Below, piece after piece: positions 1 to 16,989 of a stretch of 60,000 nt of DNA. The stretch is from Takakia lepidozioides. Lineage: Eukaryota > Streptophyta > Takakiopsida > Takakiales > Takakiaceae. The position numbers were made by a program, and so were the translations under genes. Below the pieces are notes generated by a model. That model had not been told where the DNA came from. It saw only the letters and a program-made list of their open reading frames with translations, and made no database searches. The number at the start of each line of letters is the position of its first letter. Within the stretch, counting starts at the first letter, position 1. The DNA lies in assembly GCA_030704615.1 (NCBI GenBank), contig CM060734.1:47262042-47322041 (forward strand), written 5' to 3'.

Positions 1-285
1 AAACTTTTACTTAAAGCTGACCGATGAGGAAAATGCCAATAAAATATCAATATAGGAAGCTGCAATATAGTTTGTTTGTTTGTTTTGTTTTGTTTTGCTT
101 TGTAGCAAAATAGCAACTTTTCGTGGATCAATGATTGGCACTTCATTTGTCTTTTGTGCACGTGGACGTAAATGTAAATTGGGTTTTTTTTAAATATTGG
201 CGTTCACAATATCGTTTGTAGTGTCGTTGAGATCCAGGCCCGATACCGCGGGGCCTTTGGCCACAATTTCAGTACTGTTGGGAAG
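1..285. other. AT-rich intergenic start with TTTGT simple repeat
   Basis: No supportable gene is visible here. Positions about 70-103 are a short simple repeat of TTTGT/TTTTG units. The rest is AT-rich and contains no open frame with recognisable protein features. Confidence 0.5.
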
Positions 286-640
286 CCCTCGCTAGGTAGG
301 GGTGCACCGACTTGGTTTCACAAAATTTGGACCTAGTATGGGCAGAGACTTATGGAATTATAAACAATTTTGGTTGCTGGAAATTCAACTAAATTACAAA
401 ATCAAGTGTTGGAAGGACTCTGGAGGTTGCACTTCGGCTTATATATAGCCCATGATGTTGGTACCGTTGGAAGTCTTGGATGAGTAGGGGTGCACTGACT
501 TTGTTTCACAAAATTTGGACCTATGGGCCGAGAATTATAGAAATATGAACAATTTTGGTTGCTGAAAATTCAACTAAATCACAAAATTAAGTGTTGGGAT
601 GACACTAGAGGTCGCACTTGGGCCTCTACATTGGAGAAGC
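286..640. repeat. 188-bp tandem duplication
   Basis: Two diverged copies lie head to tail. The segment starting TAGGGGTGCAC at 297 recurs at 485, a spacing of 188 bp. Both are followed by a shared stretch reading TTTCACAAAATTTGGACCTA and by a shared AAACAATTTTGGTTGCTG-like block. A shorter piece of the end of the unit (GCACTTGGGCTT) recurs near 660 and near 1650. The sequence looks non-coding. It could be a fragment of a dispersed repeat family, but I cannot assign it. Confidence 0.7.
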
Positions 641-1985
641 ACTTGGATACATAGGAGATTGCACTTGGGCTTAGGTGGGCCTTAACCCCTAAAGGACGTC
701 GAAATTTCAAATAGATGAAAAATGTCAATGAAATTGGATGAAATCGAGCCCTGAATGAAAAATGTAGCTCATTAAGTTCTGCACCCCCCTCTGCAGTGAT
801 GGCATCCTAAAAGACCTAAAGGACTGCCATCAGGAATTTTTGGAGTGCCCAAGGGTACCCAAATTTCGATGGTTTGGGGCCCTCGAGCAGGGTTGATTTA
901 CCACGTGGCAGGCAGATGGGGCTGGGTCTCCGCATTTGATGGCAACGCGTGTCAGTGGGGGCCCATAAATAACGGGCTCACACAAAACAGCCCCCGTGAG
1001 TTCATCGGTTTTGATGACGTGGGCCCTTTTTTTCTTTTGCCGGAATTCTATACACCTAAGCTGGGATTCAAGTAGAAATTCACATAAAATGAAATCTCTG
1101 CAATTGGTTAGAATGATGAAATTCTTTTTGGAGGTAGTAGGAAATCATTTAAGGAACAATTCCACCATAGCAATTGTGGTTCCATTGCAAATTTGGACAC
1201 CCTAAGGCTGAATTACAGGTCAATTCTTCTTTATGGTGTTTTTGACCCCCCTGTTTTTCCATACTATGCAATTTTGGAATTATGTTCTGAAATTTTGGGG
1301 CAACATGCTTTAAGTGCCTCATAATTGGAATGTGGGTGGGATTTAGCAAGGAAAAATCATTTTGGTGCCAAAAATTCCTGGTCAAACCATTTTTTCACTC
1401 TCAAATTGGAGTATACTACACATTTTGGGCTTGGAATTTTGTTATAATCTTCCTAATGACACAGTCAAATGATCTGCAATTTTTACAGCAAGTGGATGAA
1501 GTAGGTAGCATGCCTTTCATACGGTTCATCCCTGTGGATGTTTGTTTGCTGAGAGATATACCCTCATCCATGAGGGTATGTTCTATTTTGGAGTGGGCCC
1601 ACCAAAAACAGCCTCCTCCATTGACACACTTGGATACATAGGAAATTGCACTTGGGCTTAATTTCAATTTTTCACACATGGGCCAACGGCAGTGGCTACC
1701 CTAGTATGTATTAAAATTGCTTTAAAAGACTTTGTTGGAAGGTATTACATATATGTATTTTGACCTGAGGTTGAAAGTTAAGCCAAGAGAATCTTGTCTC
1801 AAGAATAAAAGAATCTTGTCTTGAGGATGAAAGAGATTCTCTTTATAGTGTCACTAAAAAGGAATCTTCTTGATATTAAAGAATATTTGTTCGAGTCCTA
1901 TGGTTTTTGGCATCTTGTCTTAAGGTCCACACTATTTTGGAATCTTTTCCAGAATGGCTCCTTTGGGCGCCTTGATTTTGGTAGA
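641..1985. other. no gene supported
   Basis: Open frames of 60-100 codons occur on both strands, but none has a recognisable domain, signal peptide or convincing codon pattern. I see only AT-rich sequence with short echoes of the neighbouring tandem repeat. Confidence 0.5.
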
Positions 1986-2044
1986 GGCATGGATAGCTGA
2001 AGGAGCAGGGATAGAGTGTAGGTCCAGATTCATCGAAGAGGGCC
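1986..2044 (+). repeat. 59-bp direct repeat, upstream copy
   Basis: This 59-bp block is repeated at 2559-2617 with only a few mismatches. The downstream copy is the start of the open stretch of the PPR remnant, so this upstream copy probably marks a partial duplication of that pseudogene. Nothing else is recognisable between the two copies. Confidence 0.65.
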
Positions 2045-2559
2045 GGACTTCAAGCTCCTATGATTCCTTGTGGATCAATAGCTATTAGCAACCTGCATGG
2101 ATAGATGGTCAACCGGAAGCTGCAGCAGTAGCGGTGGAATTGATAAATCAGGCACTGCTAATGAAGACACCTTCTTCAACACATTTCACCCTGTTTTTCC
2201 TTCTTATCAGAATCGACCCTAAGTTTCCATGTTGAATTTTGCATGTTAGCTGGTCGAGTGAACCTTTGATAGTTTGGAGTGACTTTGACATGATACTGCC
2301 AATTTGACAATAGGAAAGTATCCAGAAACAGGTAACAGAGATGAGGAGAAGCTGTGGAATGAATACTTTTCTTACCCAGTCAATGGTGGGACAATCGAGG
2401 CAAGAAGGTGAATGTATGTTTGATTATAGAGAGTAGCAGATGCAATTGAGCATATGAACTAGTGTGATAAGTTGAGTTGGGTGTTTCCTAGAACAAATCT
2501 AGGCTGTCATCGTCAGCTGCTAGTAGCAAGGCAAGGATGTATGCATGATTTGTGCATAG

Positions 2560-3030
2560 GCATGGATAGCTGAAGGAGCAGAGATAGAGTGTGGGTCCAG
2601 ATTCATCCAAGAGGGCCAGAAAGAAGTCCATGGTGACATTGTCAAAGCTGGAATTGTACCGGATGTCATTCTGAACACTGCCCTGGTGGACATGTATGCC
2701 AAATGTGGGTGCATTAAGGATGCGAAGGGAGTTTTCAACACTATGGCTGAACGAGATGTGGTGTCGTGGAATGCGATGCTTGCAGGGTATGCACAGCAGG
2801 CCGGACGTGGTATGGAGGCTTTGGAGACCTATGATCAAACAATGGGGGAATGGGTGAAGCCCGACCACATCACGTTTTTGTGCATTTGCAATGCATGTGC
2901 AAGCCTGGCAGCTCTGGAAAAGGGCACAGAAGTCCATGGCAACATTGTCAGAGCTGGAATTTTATCAAATGTCATTCTGAACAATACCATCGTGGACATG
3001 TGCATGCAAAATGTGGGTGCACCCTATCCT
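2560..3030 (+). pseudogene. pentatricopeptide-repeat (PPR) protein fragment
   Basis: PPR proteins of plants bind organellar RNA. The frame is open from 2560 and shows typical plant PPR blocks: VHGDIVKAGIVPDVIL, LVDMYAKCGCIKDA, RDVVSWNAMLAGYAQ and VKPDHITFLCICNACASL. A second, decayed HGNIVRAG..IVDMC block follows. About 150 residues remain, whereas full PLS-class proteins usually have 400-900. There is no start region, signal for organelle import or C-terminal E/DYW part. After about 3030 the frame loses similarity. It is best read as a truncated pseudogene, possibly one exon of a longer broken copy. Family recognition is strong; function in this copy is unlikely. Confidence 0.8.
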
Positions 3031-3740
3031 GCTGATTTGTTGTTGTGCTGGAACAGTAGCAAACGTAGAAAGACATACGCATTTTACATCTGTTGCTATC
3101 TTCAGTGCATATGTAGTGTCACAAAATCCAGGAACATGTTTGCTGTTTAAAAAGGGGCAGCAGCCTTTAGGGCTTAATGAAACTCCAACCCGACCCACAA
3201 ATTATTGCACTTGTCCATGACCTTTTCCACCTCAACTATGAGTACGTGAAAGGACCCGCAAGGCTGCATGCAACTGCCAACCACCCCATCAACCCACTCT
3301 CGGGTCCTACCACACATCGTAGAGGTGCATGCATTCATACAGCATTTGATTGGTTTCGAGCTTGTTGTGAAGCCAAAGATTGCTAGATTATCAGATTGGT
3401 TCGGTGGTTATCCTAAAAGCAAACCTTCAAACATCGTCGAAGAATCGCTTCGATGTAAAGTCTGCGATCCACTTTTTCATGTGATGGCAGCTTTTCTGAA
3501 AATGTGAGGAAGCTGCTGAGGCTTTTGGGGGGAGGTTCTGATTTGCATCATGAAAATCTCTTTTGAACAGGAATGAATGAGTGCATAGAGCGCGAGTATT
3601 AGATGCATGTGCAGGCCTGCGACACAGTACTTGTCATTGTCCGAGCGACTGGCGTCAGCAGTGTGTACGTAACGATAAAAGTGACCACCCACAAAGGGCC
3701 AGACCGGTGATTGCACTGCAATAAAAGATCCACCATCATT
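3031..3740. other. spacer between PPR remnant and lipid-transfer gene
   Basis: There are several overlapping short frames and no domain I recognise. The last few hundred bases are presumably the promoter region of the downstream lipid-transfer gene. Confidence 0.4.
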
Positions 3741-3747
3741 CTCCTTG

Positions 3748-3754
3748 TATAAAA
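3748..3754 (+). promoter_or_regulatory. TATA box of the lipid-transfer protein gene
   Basis: TATAAAA lies 91 bp upstream of the chosen ATG at 3839. This is a normal distance for a plant TATA box plus a short 5' UTR, and no ATG intervenes in the expected leader from about 3780. Its assignment rests on position and sequence only. Confidence 0.55.
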
Positions 3755-3838
3755 CAGCACACCACCTACACTACGATCACAGCAGTTTCCTCCTTCCCAA
3801 CTTTTGGCATTGCTGTGTGTGTACGCCGGAGATTGAAA

Positions 3839-4277
3839 ATGAAGGCTTCTGTGGTGCTTTTGGTCGTCCTCGCCGTGGGGGCCATGGCTTATAGTGCTGA
3901 GGCTGCCTGTGTGGGCAGCGTGACTGACCTGCTCCCCTGTGTGGCGGCCGCCAAGGATGCAACTGTAGCACCGGGCGGAGATTGCTGCGGGAAAATCTCG
4001 TACCTGTCTCTGGGTGGAACAGAGGAGGGAGTCGGTTGTGTGTGCAGTTATATGCACAGTCCGGAGGCTGTTGTCAGCGGCGTCATTCCTGATATTGCGA
4101 TTGGCATTCCAAAGAGATGTAATTTACCGGTTCCCGTGGGCGCCGAATGCGAAGGTATATAAGCTTCTTCTCTCTTTGCTCCGGTTTCTGAGAATGCTTG
4201 TCCCATTTGCTCCCCAAAACCGCTTGTGGCCCTAAAACCTGTTGCTAATGCTTGCAGGTGTAATCGTTCCTCGCTAG
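3839..4277 (+). CDS. non-specific lipid-transfer protein, secreted, two exons
   Basis: This is a predicted small secreted protein of 111 residues after splicing of 3839-4154 to 4258-4277. Residues 1-23 form a signal peptide (MKASVVLLVVLAVGAMAYSAEA). The mature part has the eight-cysteine pattern of plant nsLTPs (protease-inhibitor/seed-storage/LTP family): C24, C34, C49-C50, C67-x-C69, C94 and C104. These should make four disulfides around a lipid tunnel. An upstream in-frame ATG at 3815 would put charged residues before the signal peptide, so 3839 is preferred. The intron at 4155-4257 (GTATAT...TTGCAG) sits just after the last cysteine and gives the end VIVPR, a classic nsLTP intron position. 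Unspliced, the frame stops after two further codons. No GPI-anchor tail is visible. This is the only apparently intact host gene in the window. Confidence 0.88.
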
Positions 4278-10146
<5,869 letters not shown>

Positions 10147-10407
10147 TTAAGCTCCTTCAGCGCCCATATGAATCCCTTTCGAAGGACGTCGGTGGACTGC
10201 TCGAACAACAGCATACAAGAAAGATTCTCCTTCCTCCCAATCCTGTCCCTTCATAAGCATAACATCTCCAACCTCAGGATAAGGTGGACAACACCCTGGT
10301 TGACCCACCTGGAGCAAATGGTTCCTGGGACCAATATCCTCCAACTCATAGGCAACCACAAACTGGCTTGGCGACTGGTAGATAGGTAGTGCCATGAATT
10401 GGTACAT
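10147..10407 (-). pseudogene. Tnp2-type transposase copy A, C-terminal segment
   Basis: This segment continues the degenerate CACTA-type transposase on the minus strand. The stretch LPIYQSPSQFVVAYELED matches the end of the plus-strand copy at 59.5 kb (IPSIHGPNHSVAYEMQD). A tail that the other copy lacks follows, with acidic and proline residues. It lies in a different frame from the preceding 837-bp segment, so an intron or frameshift separates them. Confidence 0.55.
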
Positions 10408-10443
10408 TAGTTGTTGAACGGGCCTTACAGATATTTCCCTCGG

Positions 10444-11280
10444 TCAAGAACTCAAAATTTGCATGCCAGTAAGGTCATGTGTCAAGGGCATTGCCGATTC
10501 CGGGGTTGCCATGTGTTGCTCGAAGAACTTAGCTTTGAAGAAGACTTTCATAACCCCTTCAAATTCATGTATGAAAAATCCCAAAACATTCGCTTTCCAA
10601 GCCCATGGGTGCTCTTCGTTTAAAGAGTCTAGCCTCACCACAACCAAGTCTCCCACTCTATACTCTCTGCCACCAAGCAACAAGAACCGCAAGACCAAGA
10701 TCTCTTCATTGAAACTTTGCAAGTTCAGATTTGTCAATATACCTTGGTCTCTCCAATACTTCTTAAGATACAAATTGATGTCTTGGCCCATTTTTTGAAC
10801 ATTAGGACGTTTCAAACCCACCAATGTACCTTTTTCTTCTATCATTGCACGACATTCACAAGAACCCACAATAGGCAAAAGCTTTGACAACTGCCTAGCC
10901 ATGTCTTGCGAGTGTGTTATGATAGCACAGCTGCCATGCCACTCCTCACACTCCAAGGGATTTCTGATTGGAGGCCGGTAAAAGTCTGTTGGTGGCCGAA
11001 GGTACACATGGAGCTCCTTCAATGCCCGTTTGGGTGGCAAAAACCCATCATTGTCCGCTTGGATACACGAAAAGATGTGTGTGAAGCAATGACGCTCAAA
11101 GTACTGGATGTACGAAACCTCATTTGATTTCTGGTTGGTTGGGATGGCCATGTAGGTTGAAACTTGCCACTCAAACGGGTAACACCAAAAATTGTCATGG
11201 CATCCGTGCCTGAGTACGTCATCTAAGAGCTCCCCGCTTCCTGAATAGCATAATAAACAAAATCCAAGGATAACATTCAC
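10444..11280 (-). pseudogene. Tnp2-type transposase copy A, C-terminal half
   Basis: A 278-codon open segment is collinear with 58,400-59,593 of copy B. Shared landmarks include LLDDVLRHG..FWCYPFEWQVSTY against LEDVVRFG..YWCFPYEREITRY, NQKSNEVSYIQYFERH against NRKQMEVSFIKYYSRR, and the later FMxHx-like run leading to VKVFFxAxFFE. In CACTA/EnSpm transposases this region follows the catalytic part (Pfam Tnp2-type). The segment upstream of it in copy B (GEEHQHFIQW...) is missing or scrambled here, so the gene is not intact. Similarity between the copies is moderate, which points to an old split. Confidence 0.7.
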
Positions 11281-11536
11281 ACTTGACCATGTCCATGCTT
11301 GTGCTCATGAGAGCTTTGCAGGATGTCCCTCTATTACTGGCACACAATTCCACCCAAATTATGTTTGTGTTTTTTATTGACCCTAGTGTTTCAAATGCAT
11401 TACTAGGTTGTCTTGCTTTCCAGATATGCTATGCTTGTACAGTCATGCTAAACAGCTTTCCAACTTTTTCCCTAATCTTCAATGAGCTGAGGTCTATTGT
11501 TACTCCCTATACCCACTCAAATTGGCCACCAACCTT

Positions 11537-12124
11537 TCATTCTATCTTGTGAGCATACCATCTCAGGGAGGGGACTGAGTGGTACAAGATGGAGTACCCC
11601 GATATACCACCTCTCCTCCTTTCCGCCACTCTCTCCTTCCCCATGGGCAATTCTCGCCATTCTGTCATAGCAGTGAAAAGGCTTTCACTAGTTCGGACAG
11701 GAAGCGGATGTCGTGCTTCCTTTCGAGTATTCTCATATTTCAAGGTGTTTCTAGAGCTTGATCCTCTTGGTTCCAACTCCAAGTGAATATCGTGCCATCT
11801 ACAGCCTGAATAGCCTCCCCCTTTCAGGCCCCCCACTTTACACTGGGCAGGATGGTCTCCTGTATAAAGCATCAAAATAGCACGCAGAGTGATGGGTTCC
11901 TCAGGAGACTTCAAAGGTAAGTACTTGCTGATTAAGTACTCTGGGTACGCATATGTGAAAGTCATGCCATCCACAAACGATGCTTCTAGTTCCCGAATAA
12001 GGGGTTCCAAGAATGCAGAGAGGACGTTTGTATCTGTCTGCTTTACTACTTTGTCAGAACTGGTTGGAATAAACAACACAGGGAGGGGATCCAATGGAGA
12101 TGTTTTGCCACCATTAAGAATCAC
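11537..12124 (-). pseudogene. Tnp2-type transposase copy A, central domain
   Basis: The frame carries the strongest family signature: RAILMLYTGDHPAQ followed by GGYSGC, equivalent to RVILMLFAGDHPAQ and GKSGCRRC in copy B. The generic Tnp2 form is GDxPA...GxxGCxxC. It also shares PVLFI, FLEPLIRELEASFVDG and RTSESL with copy B. The second half drifts (the expected RRC is lost and the order near the end is scrambled). Between this and the previous exon, TGG has become TGA at 12,166-12,168 in a conserved GPLGW motif, and the frame changes. The gene is therefore inactivated. Confidence 0.75.
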
Positions 12125-12449
12125 AATCTCTAAAGTTCAACAATCACGTTGTCTTGTTTGCCCACTCATCCCAATGGGCCATCAATGCAAAGTTCCTCGG
12201 ATCCCCCTGTGATGTCCATCATGGTCAAAATGCCAATTAGCAATTGGAATAACAAACAAACCTTGTAATTTAAATCGTTTGTGGAAATTAGAGCCTGACA
12301 TGCACTTTGACAATAGTAAATATATGCAAGTAAACCATCCAGGAATGTTCCTGCAATACTCTTCCTTGTAAGACTTGAATTTGCAACAAAGTTATATGCA
12401 CTGATGGGAATAAACCAAAAGAAGCAATAAAAAGAATTTGAATGAGCAC

Positions 12450-12616
12450 CTTGTGATATAGTTTGGGACTTTCAATGAGAGTGGCACACTCAGGGCAAGG
12501 AAAAGAATAGAGCCCACGGTGGTGATCCCAATTTTCACTCAATTCTGCACATTTTACAGATGAAGGAAAGGCACGGAAGCTTCGTCTACATCCAGAATTT
12601 GGGCAAACAATGGGGG
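12450..12616 (-). pseudogene. Tnp2-type transposase copy A, zinc-binding-like exon after the insertion
   Basis: Read on the minus strand, this continues copy A straight after the inserted element: PIVCPNSGCRRSFRAF, then ENWDHHRGLYSFPCPEC. Copy B has CRNPQCGQSYKAF and WDPHRMLYDFECTRC at the same place. The two CxxC pairs look like a zinc-binding knuckle. The PIV codons are duplicated on the other side of the insert at 20,230-20,240. A donor-like GTGCTC follows at 12,449. Confidence 0.7.
12606..12616. repeat. target-site duplication, left
   Basis: The 11-mer AACAATGGGGG here is identical to 20,230-20,240. Runs of G at the junction make the exact length ambiguous (8-11 bp). Removing the insert and one copy restores the transposase reading through E-W-E-A-P-I-V-C-P-N-S. 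Confidence 0.85.
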
Positions 12617-12775
12617 AGGTTTACTATTTCATGAGCGCATGAGCCCATGAGCCCATGAGCTCATGAGCGGACATCCGCGGAATTGGAATTTTCCTGCCTT
12701 TATTGACGGTGTTATGTCCTCTTACCTCGGTAATAGGGTCTGTTTCTCCTGGTCCAGGATGCGGAATGAGGTATT

Positions 12776-13062
12776 TCGGCGCCGTTATTCCCAAGAGCAG
12801 TGTGCTAAAATGGTGTTTTGAAGACATCCACCGGGGTATTTCGGCACCGAAATTACCTCTTAAAATGTGATATAGTGCGGTATTTAATGGCGCAGAACGG
12901 GCTATTTGGGCGCCGAAATACCCAAGTGGAATGTGCTGAAGTGCCTTGTGCTGAAGGCTTCCATCGCGATATTTTGGTACAGAAATTCATCCGCGGAATT
13001 TTTGAGGCCCATATAACGAAGGCGCGCATTGGGCTATTTCGGCGCCAAATTTCCCAATAGGA
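12776..13062. repeat. left subterminal GGCGCC repeats
   Basis: Four related copies of GGTATTTCGGCGCCGTTATT or GGCTATTTCGGCGCCAAATTTCC type occur near 12,777, 12,836, 12,901 and 13,031. Spacing is irregular. They mirror the better array at the other end of the element (19,541-19,995) and are probably subterminal protein-binding repeats. Confidence 0.6.
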
Positions 13063-13307
13063 ATGTTAGAAACGGCAGGGTCTTCATGGCTTCAAGTTCT
13101 CGGCTCGATGGTGTGCATAAATTACTTGTAGGGTTCTTCACTGAAGTTTGCGTCTCTTCTGCTTTTATTATACATTTTGGTTGGCGGAAGAACAACCAAA
13201 ATGTAGGGAATCGGACAAGCAGTCTGAACACAATGATTTTTCAAATCGTTAATATTTTCATTAAGTGTTTCAGAACTGTACAACAAAAGGATCCAAATGA
13301 GACTTTG

Positions 13308-13890
13308 CTATGGTGAGGATCCGCTATCACTGTCCGATGCATCCCCGGCCTCATGCAAAGATGGCTGCCTTCCACCTGCCTCCGAGCCTGCACTGTCGCT
13401 ACCGCTGTTACTTTGAGAAGCCCTCCCCTCAAAAATACCATCCTCACCAGCCGGAACTGTCCACCTGGGTGCGGAAGTGTCCTCAACATTCCCCTCGCTC
13501 TCGGACGCGGATTCTATTACGAACTTCCCTACTCTGCCTTTCACAATTCTATGTTTGGCCTCACGCCTCATTATAATTCTCTGCTCATTCCCGTATGTCA
13601 ATTGCTCTAACCGAGTAGGCCTATCCTCCCTCTGGCAGCCGTGTCTGCATAGGCTGGTAGAAAAAAAGGCTTCTGGGGACTCGCGAGAAACGATTTTCTG
13701 GCAAAGAATGGCCGATGCGATTCTGTCTCCTCCTCTGCAACAGGGTCCGATTCGGGCAAGTCTCCCAGCTTCTCCTCGTCGGACGACTCTGCAAGGCTGA
13801 GTGTACGCACAAACATAGAATGAAGTACATTAGAGAATTCAAACAGGGAATCATCGGCAGGTTGCATGGTCCCTACAACCGAAACCAATA
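13308..13890 (-). pseudogene. C-terminal region of the element gene, copy 1
   Basis: Two adjacent frames continue the gene after the exon at 13,913-14,144. The first contains PFFARKSFLASPQKPFFLPAY, equivalent to PFFARGDFMPSPEREYILPTY in the 43.7-kb copy. The second contains RREAKHRI....GKFVIESASESEG, equivalent to REEAAAIRARRACRFVLDSTEESGG. Both end in serine/acidic tails. A frame change lies between the two halves near 13,605. The function of this tail is unknown; the acidic, low-complexity composition suggests a disordered region. Confidence 0.6.
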
Positions 13891-13912
13891 CACTTACTAT
13901 GGTGCAACTCAC

Positions 13913-14144
13913 TCGAAGACAGGCATTGGGGGAAGCGGCTTCGGGCGCCCCTGCATCGAACGAATTTCCTGGACTTCCTCCTCTTCATCTTCCTCCTCCC
14001 CTTCCACGTCATCTTCTGCGTTTTTGGGATCCTCAGTCGGAGGCAAACGCTGAAGGCCCGCCAAATTGTAATCGTACAAGGCCGTATCTCCCTCAAATGA
14101 GAACACAAATCGGTTCGACATCCTTCCCGCCCACATACAGGCAC
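13913..14144 (-). pseudogene. MTase-like exon B, copy 1 (SAM-motif second half)
   Basis: The exon is bounded by TTTGCAG at its 5' side and GA/GTGAGT at its 3' side. It starts GACMWAGRMSNRFVFSFEGD and ends in an acidic stretch before PMPVFE. Spliced to the preceding exon it completes VLDITANTGACMWAG, which resembles motif I (LDxFxGxG) of amino-methyltransferases. The FEGD that follows is in the place of the acidic residue that contacts SAM ribose. The same exon in the second copy lies at 43,300-43,498. Homology between the copies is clear; enzymatic activity is not shown. Confidence 0.65.
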
Positions 14145-14266
14145 CTGCAAATTCATACGACACAACCACAACCAAACTCAAGAATGAGTCGCTTCCTCGC
14201 ACAAGCAAACATACACAAACGGAAAATGGTGTCAATTTTGGTGCCGCATTCAATTAACGTTCTCAC

Positions 14267-14514
14267 CTGTATTTGCAGTGATGTCGAGGACCCTGCCTTC
14301 AACATCCGTACATGTTTCCATGAGCGTCTGGGATGAATGCAGGACTCTTGGTCCTGCCATACCTCCATGGCTTGCCCGACAAATCACAAAGAATGTCCTT
14401 CTCTCCCACATGGTTGAACAGGACGTTATACTCCAGTGGATCAACTGTGGAATCAACAAGTCTTCCTGTTTCACGTAATTTGAATTTCTAATGTTTCTTC
14501 ACGAAGCAAAATGC
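14267..14514 (-). pseudogene. MTase-like exon A, copy 1
   Basis: This exon starts after CTTTCAG and ends at ACAG/GTGAGA. Read with frame changes, it gives FCFVKK, then TGRLVDSTVDPLEYNVLFNHV, GKPWRYGRTKSPAFI, and in another frame QTLMETCTDVEGRVLDITANTG. Every block has a counterpart in 44,340-44,611. In beta-class methyltransferases a P-x-x-(L/I)-(I/V) helix precedes the LDxFxGxG motif, which fits SPAFIQTLMETC..VEGRVLD. At least one stop or frameshift separates the halves, so the copy is broken. The upstream catalytic-motif-IV exon found in copy 2 is absent from this element. Confidence 0.6.
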
Positions 14515-15192
14515 CTGAAAGATAAGAGTCTGCAGAGAAGGAAATGTCCTGGAGGTTTTGCTTCTCTGCAAGCTCCAGCAGGTTTTGATCGTCGCCAAGT
14601 CGTACCACGTTGTCGTCCTCTCCTTCTGTCAGCTCAATGGGCCGCCCTTCTGCAGATCCAACTCCCACATCTCCAGCGGCCTCCACCGCATTCGTAACCC
14701 AATATCTCCGCTTCCAGTCTCCCTAGGGGTTTTACTGGCGAAGCCATGGGCTCCTTCTGCTTCCTCGACTTCCGAACTCTAGGTGGGCTTTTCTGAGGCG
14801 ATATCTGAGGTGTTGAATGAGGACTCGCCTGCCTCGATGCACTTCCACCTTGCGAGCGCAGCACCCGGGCAGGAGTATCCAAAGTTGACTGTGTTGCTTC
14901 GCCCCCCTGCGATCCCTCCCCAGCTCCCATGTCAAACAAACAGGAAAACATGAGACACTGCACGCAAAAAAAAAGGTGTAAAAGGAATATTGCGTATGGA
15001 GTGCTTCATATCCGCAAAGCACGAATCTCTCACTGGTGGGCGATCCGAGTCTCCGGATAACGAGGTCTGCATTTCATGCATGAGACGGAGCTTAAGTCGT
15101 GTCGTCGGCGGCTTCCCAAAATCTCGCGTCCTCCTTCTCTTTGCCGGAGTTGCCTGACCTTCCACAAACTCTATGCTACCACTATGCCGCAT
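14471..15192 (-). pseudogene. N-terminal region of the copy-1 element gene
   Basis: Several short frames in changing phase make a plausible low-complexity N-terminus: QATPAKRRRTRDFG, a Ser/Pro/Lys-rich segment (PQISPQKSPPRVRKSRKQ), then acidic VELTEGEDDN-like and LLELAEKQNLQDISFSAD runs before exon A. The basic clusters could act in nuclear import. No ParB-like or motif-IV segment is present, unlike the 44-50 kb copy. It was either deleted, or this copy is a shortened derivative. Confidence 0.4.
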
Positions 15193-15597
15193 AAGGAGAG
15201 GAAACGCAGGAGAATGTCACTGCAGAAGGGCAAGGAGCGAGAGAGCGAAGCGGTGGAACATGCAACCACTATGCACGAGCAGATGTGTAAGCAGCCACGT
15301 CTCCCGAAGCGTTGCCACCGTCCACCACTTTCTGCCGTATGAGTGATGAAGAGATTGTGACCCCTGACACGTTCGCACGGATGAAGTCGACTGGAACACG
15401 ACGCGTGCCAGTTCCAGCCACCAGTACAAGACGGTTTATCCGAATTGCGGCACTGAAATACCTTCCGTTCACCGGATGCTGTTCCCGGAGCAGCCGACAT
15501 TGAATGAAATATCTGCACATCATGAAACCCAACCGCCATGAAAATCCCCTGCCTATGACATTCAACAGTCAGGTCGGTACGTTTCATCAGCGGACGG

Positions 15598-16955
15598 ATG
15601 AATTTCGGCGCCAAAATTCATCCTATTGAAGTGCTTTCGTACACAAACTTACAAATTTCGGCGCCGCAATTCATCGCTTCCCAAGTCCTCATTCGTCATG
15701 AGCAAACCTGTCAGTGGGATATCGGAGCCGGAATTAATTCCGGGACAGTGGAAACGGCTGCACTTGGGCACATTTCATCCATATTTCGGCGCCGAAATTC
15801 ATTACGAATATCTCCGTCCGCGCGTAGACGAGGTGAAATCATCCATATTTCGGCGCCGAAATTCATCCAGAGCGAAGACTAAATCGGCACCATGCTATGC
15901 TTTGCCGCCATCATTGCCCCTGACGGATGCTGTCCATGCCTGTTGGACTTGCCATTTCTGGACATTTAACTATAATTTCGGCGCCGAAATTATACTTTAT
16001 GTGCGGCAACGTCCCGTGCGAAAAAGACCACTTAATGGATACTGTCGGTTTCAAAGGAAAAAAACGGCTAAAATGCAATTAATTTTGACAGAAGGGGTTC
16101 AATATGCCGATTTCTCCATTAAATGCAGAATATTCCTGTTATCTTCGTCGGAACGGGGTATTTCCAACGATTTACCGAAAATTATATCATCTAGAAGCAA
16201 ATAATAAGTGTCGGGTTTGGACGAATTTCGGCGCCAAAATTCATCCGTCGCATAGAAAATGTAATATTAGAGTTACTCATTGCGGACAGTAAGGATGAAT
16301 TTCGGCGCCGAAATTCATCCATTTCAAAGAAAAAAAAATATTGGAGGGAGGGCATTGGATGAATTTCGGCGCCGAAATCCGGCGCTCAAACCCTGAAAAG
16401 AATTTGGAGGGATGGAGTCGGTTGAATTTCGGCGCCGAAATTCATTGCTCGCGAAGAAAAAAAAAAAATTCGGGAGGACTTCGGATGAATTTCGGCGCCG
16501 AAATTCATTGCTCCCGAAGAAAAAAAAAAAATCGGGAGGACTTCGGATGAATTTCGGCGCCGAAATTCATTGCTCCCGAAGAAAAAAAAAAAATCCGGAA
16601 GGACTTCGGATGAATTTCGGCGCCGAAATTCATTGCTCCCGAAGAAAAAAAAAATTTCGGGAGGACTTCGGATGAATTTCGGCGCCGAAATTCATTGCTC
16701 GCGAAGAAAAAAAAAATTTCGGGAGGACTTCGGATGAATTTCGGCGCCGAAATTCATTGCTCGCGAAGAAAAAAAAAATTCGGGAGGACTTCGGATGAAT
16801 GTCGGCGCCGAAATTCATTGCTCGCGAAGAAAAAAAAAATTCGGAAGGACTTCGGATGAATTTCGGCGCCGAAATTCATTGCTCGCGAAGAAAAAGGAAA
16901 ATTAGAAGGGAGTACTTGGATGAGATTCGGCGCCGAAGTTCATCTGTCGCAAAGG

Positions 16956-16989
<34 letters not shown>

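Noticed and set aside
13310-14336. Plus-strand frames at 13.3-14.3 kb
   Set aside because: Shadows of the minus-strand exons that match the second copy at 43.3-44.0 kb.
16341-16900. Long open frames reading NFGAEIHCSRRKKK repeats on both strands
   Set aside because: They come from translating a 62-bp tandem repeat with a palindromic core whose unit avoids stops. Both strands give similar frames, so they are not genes.
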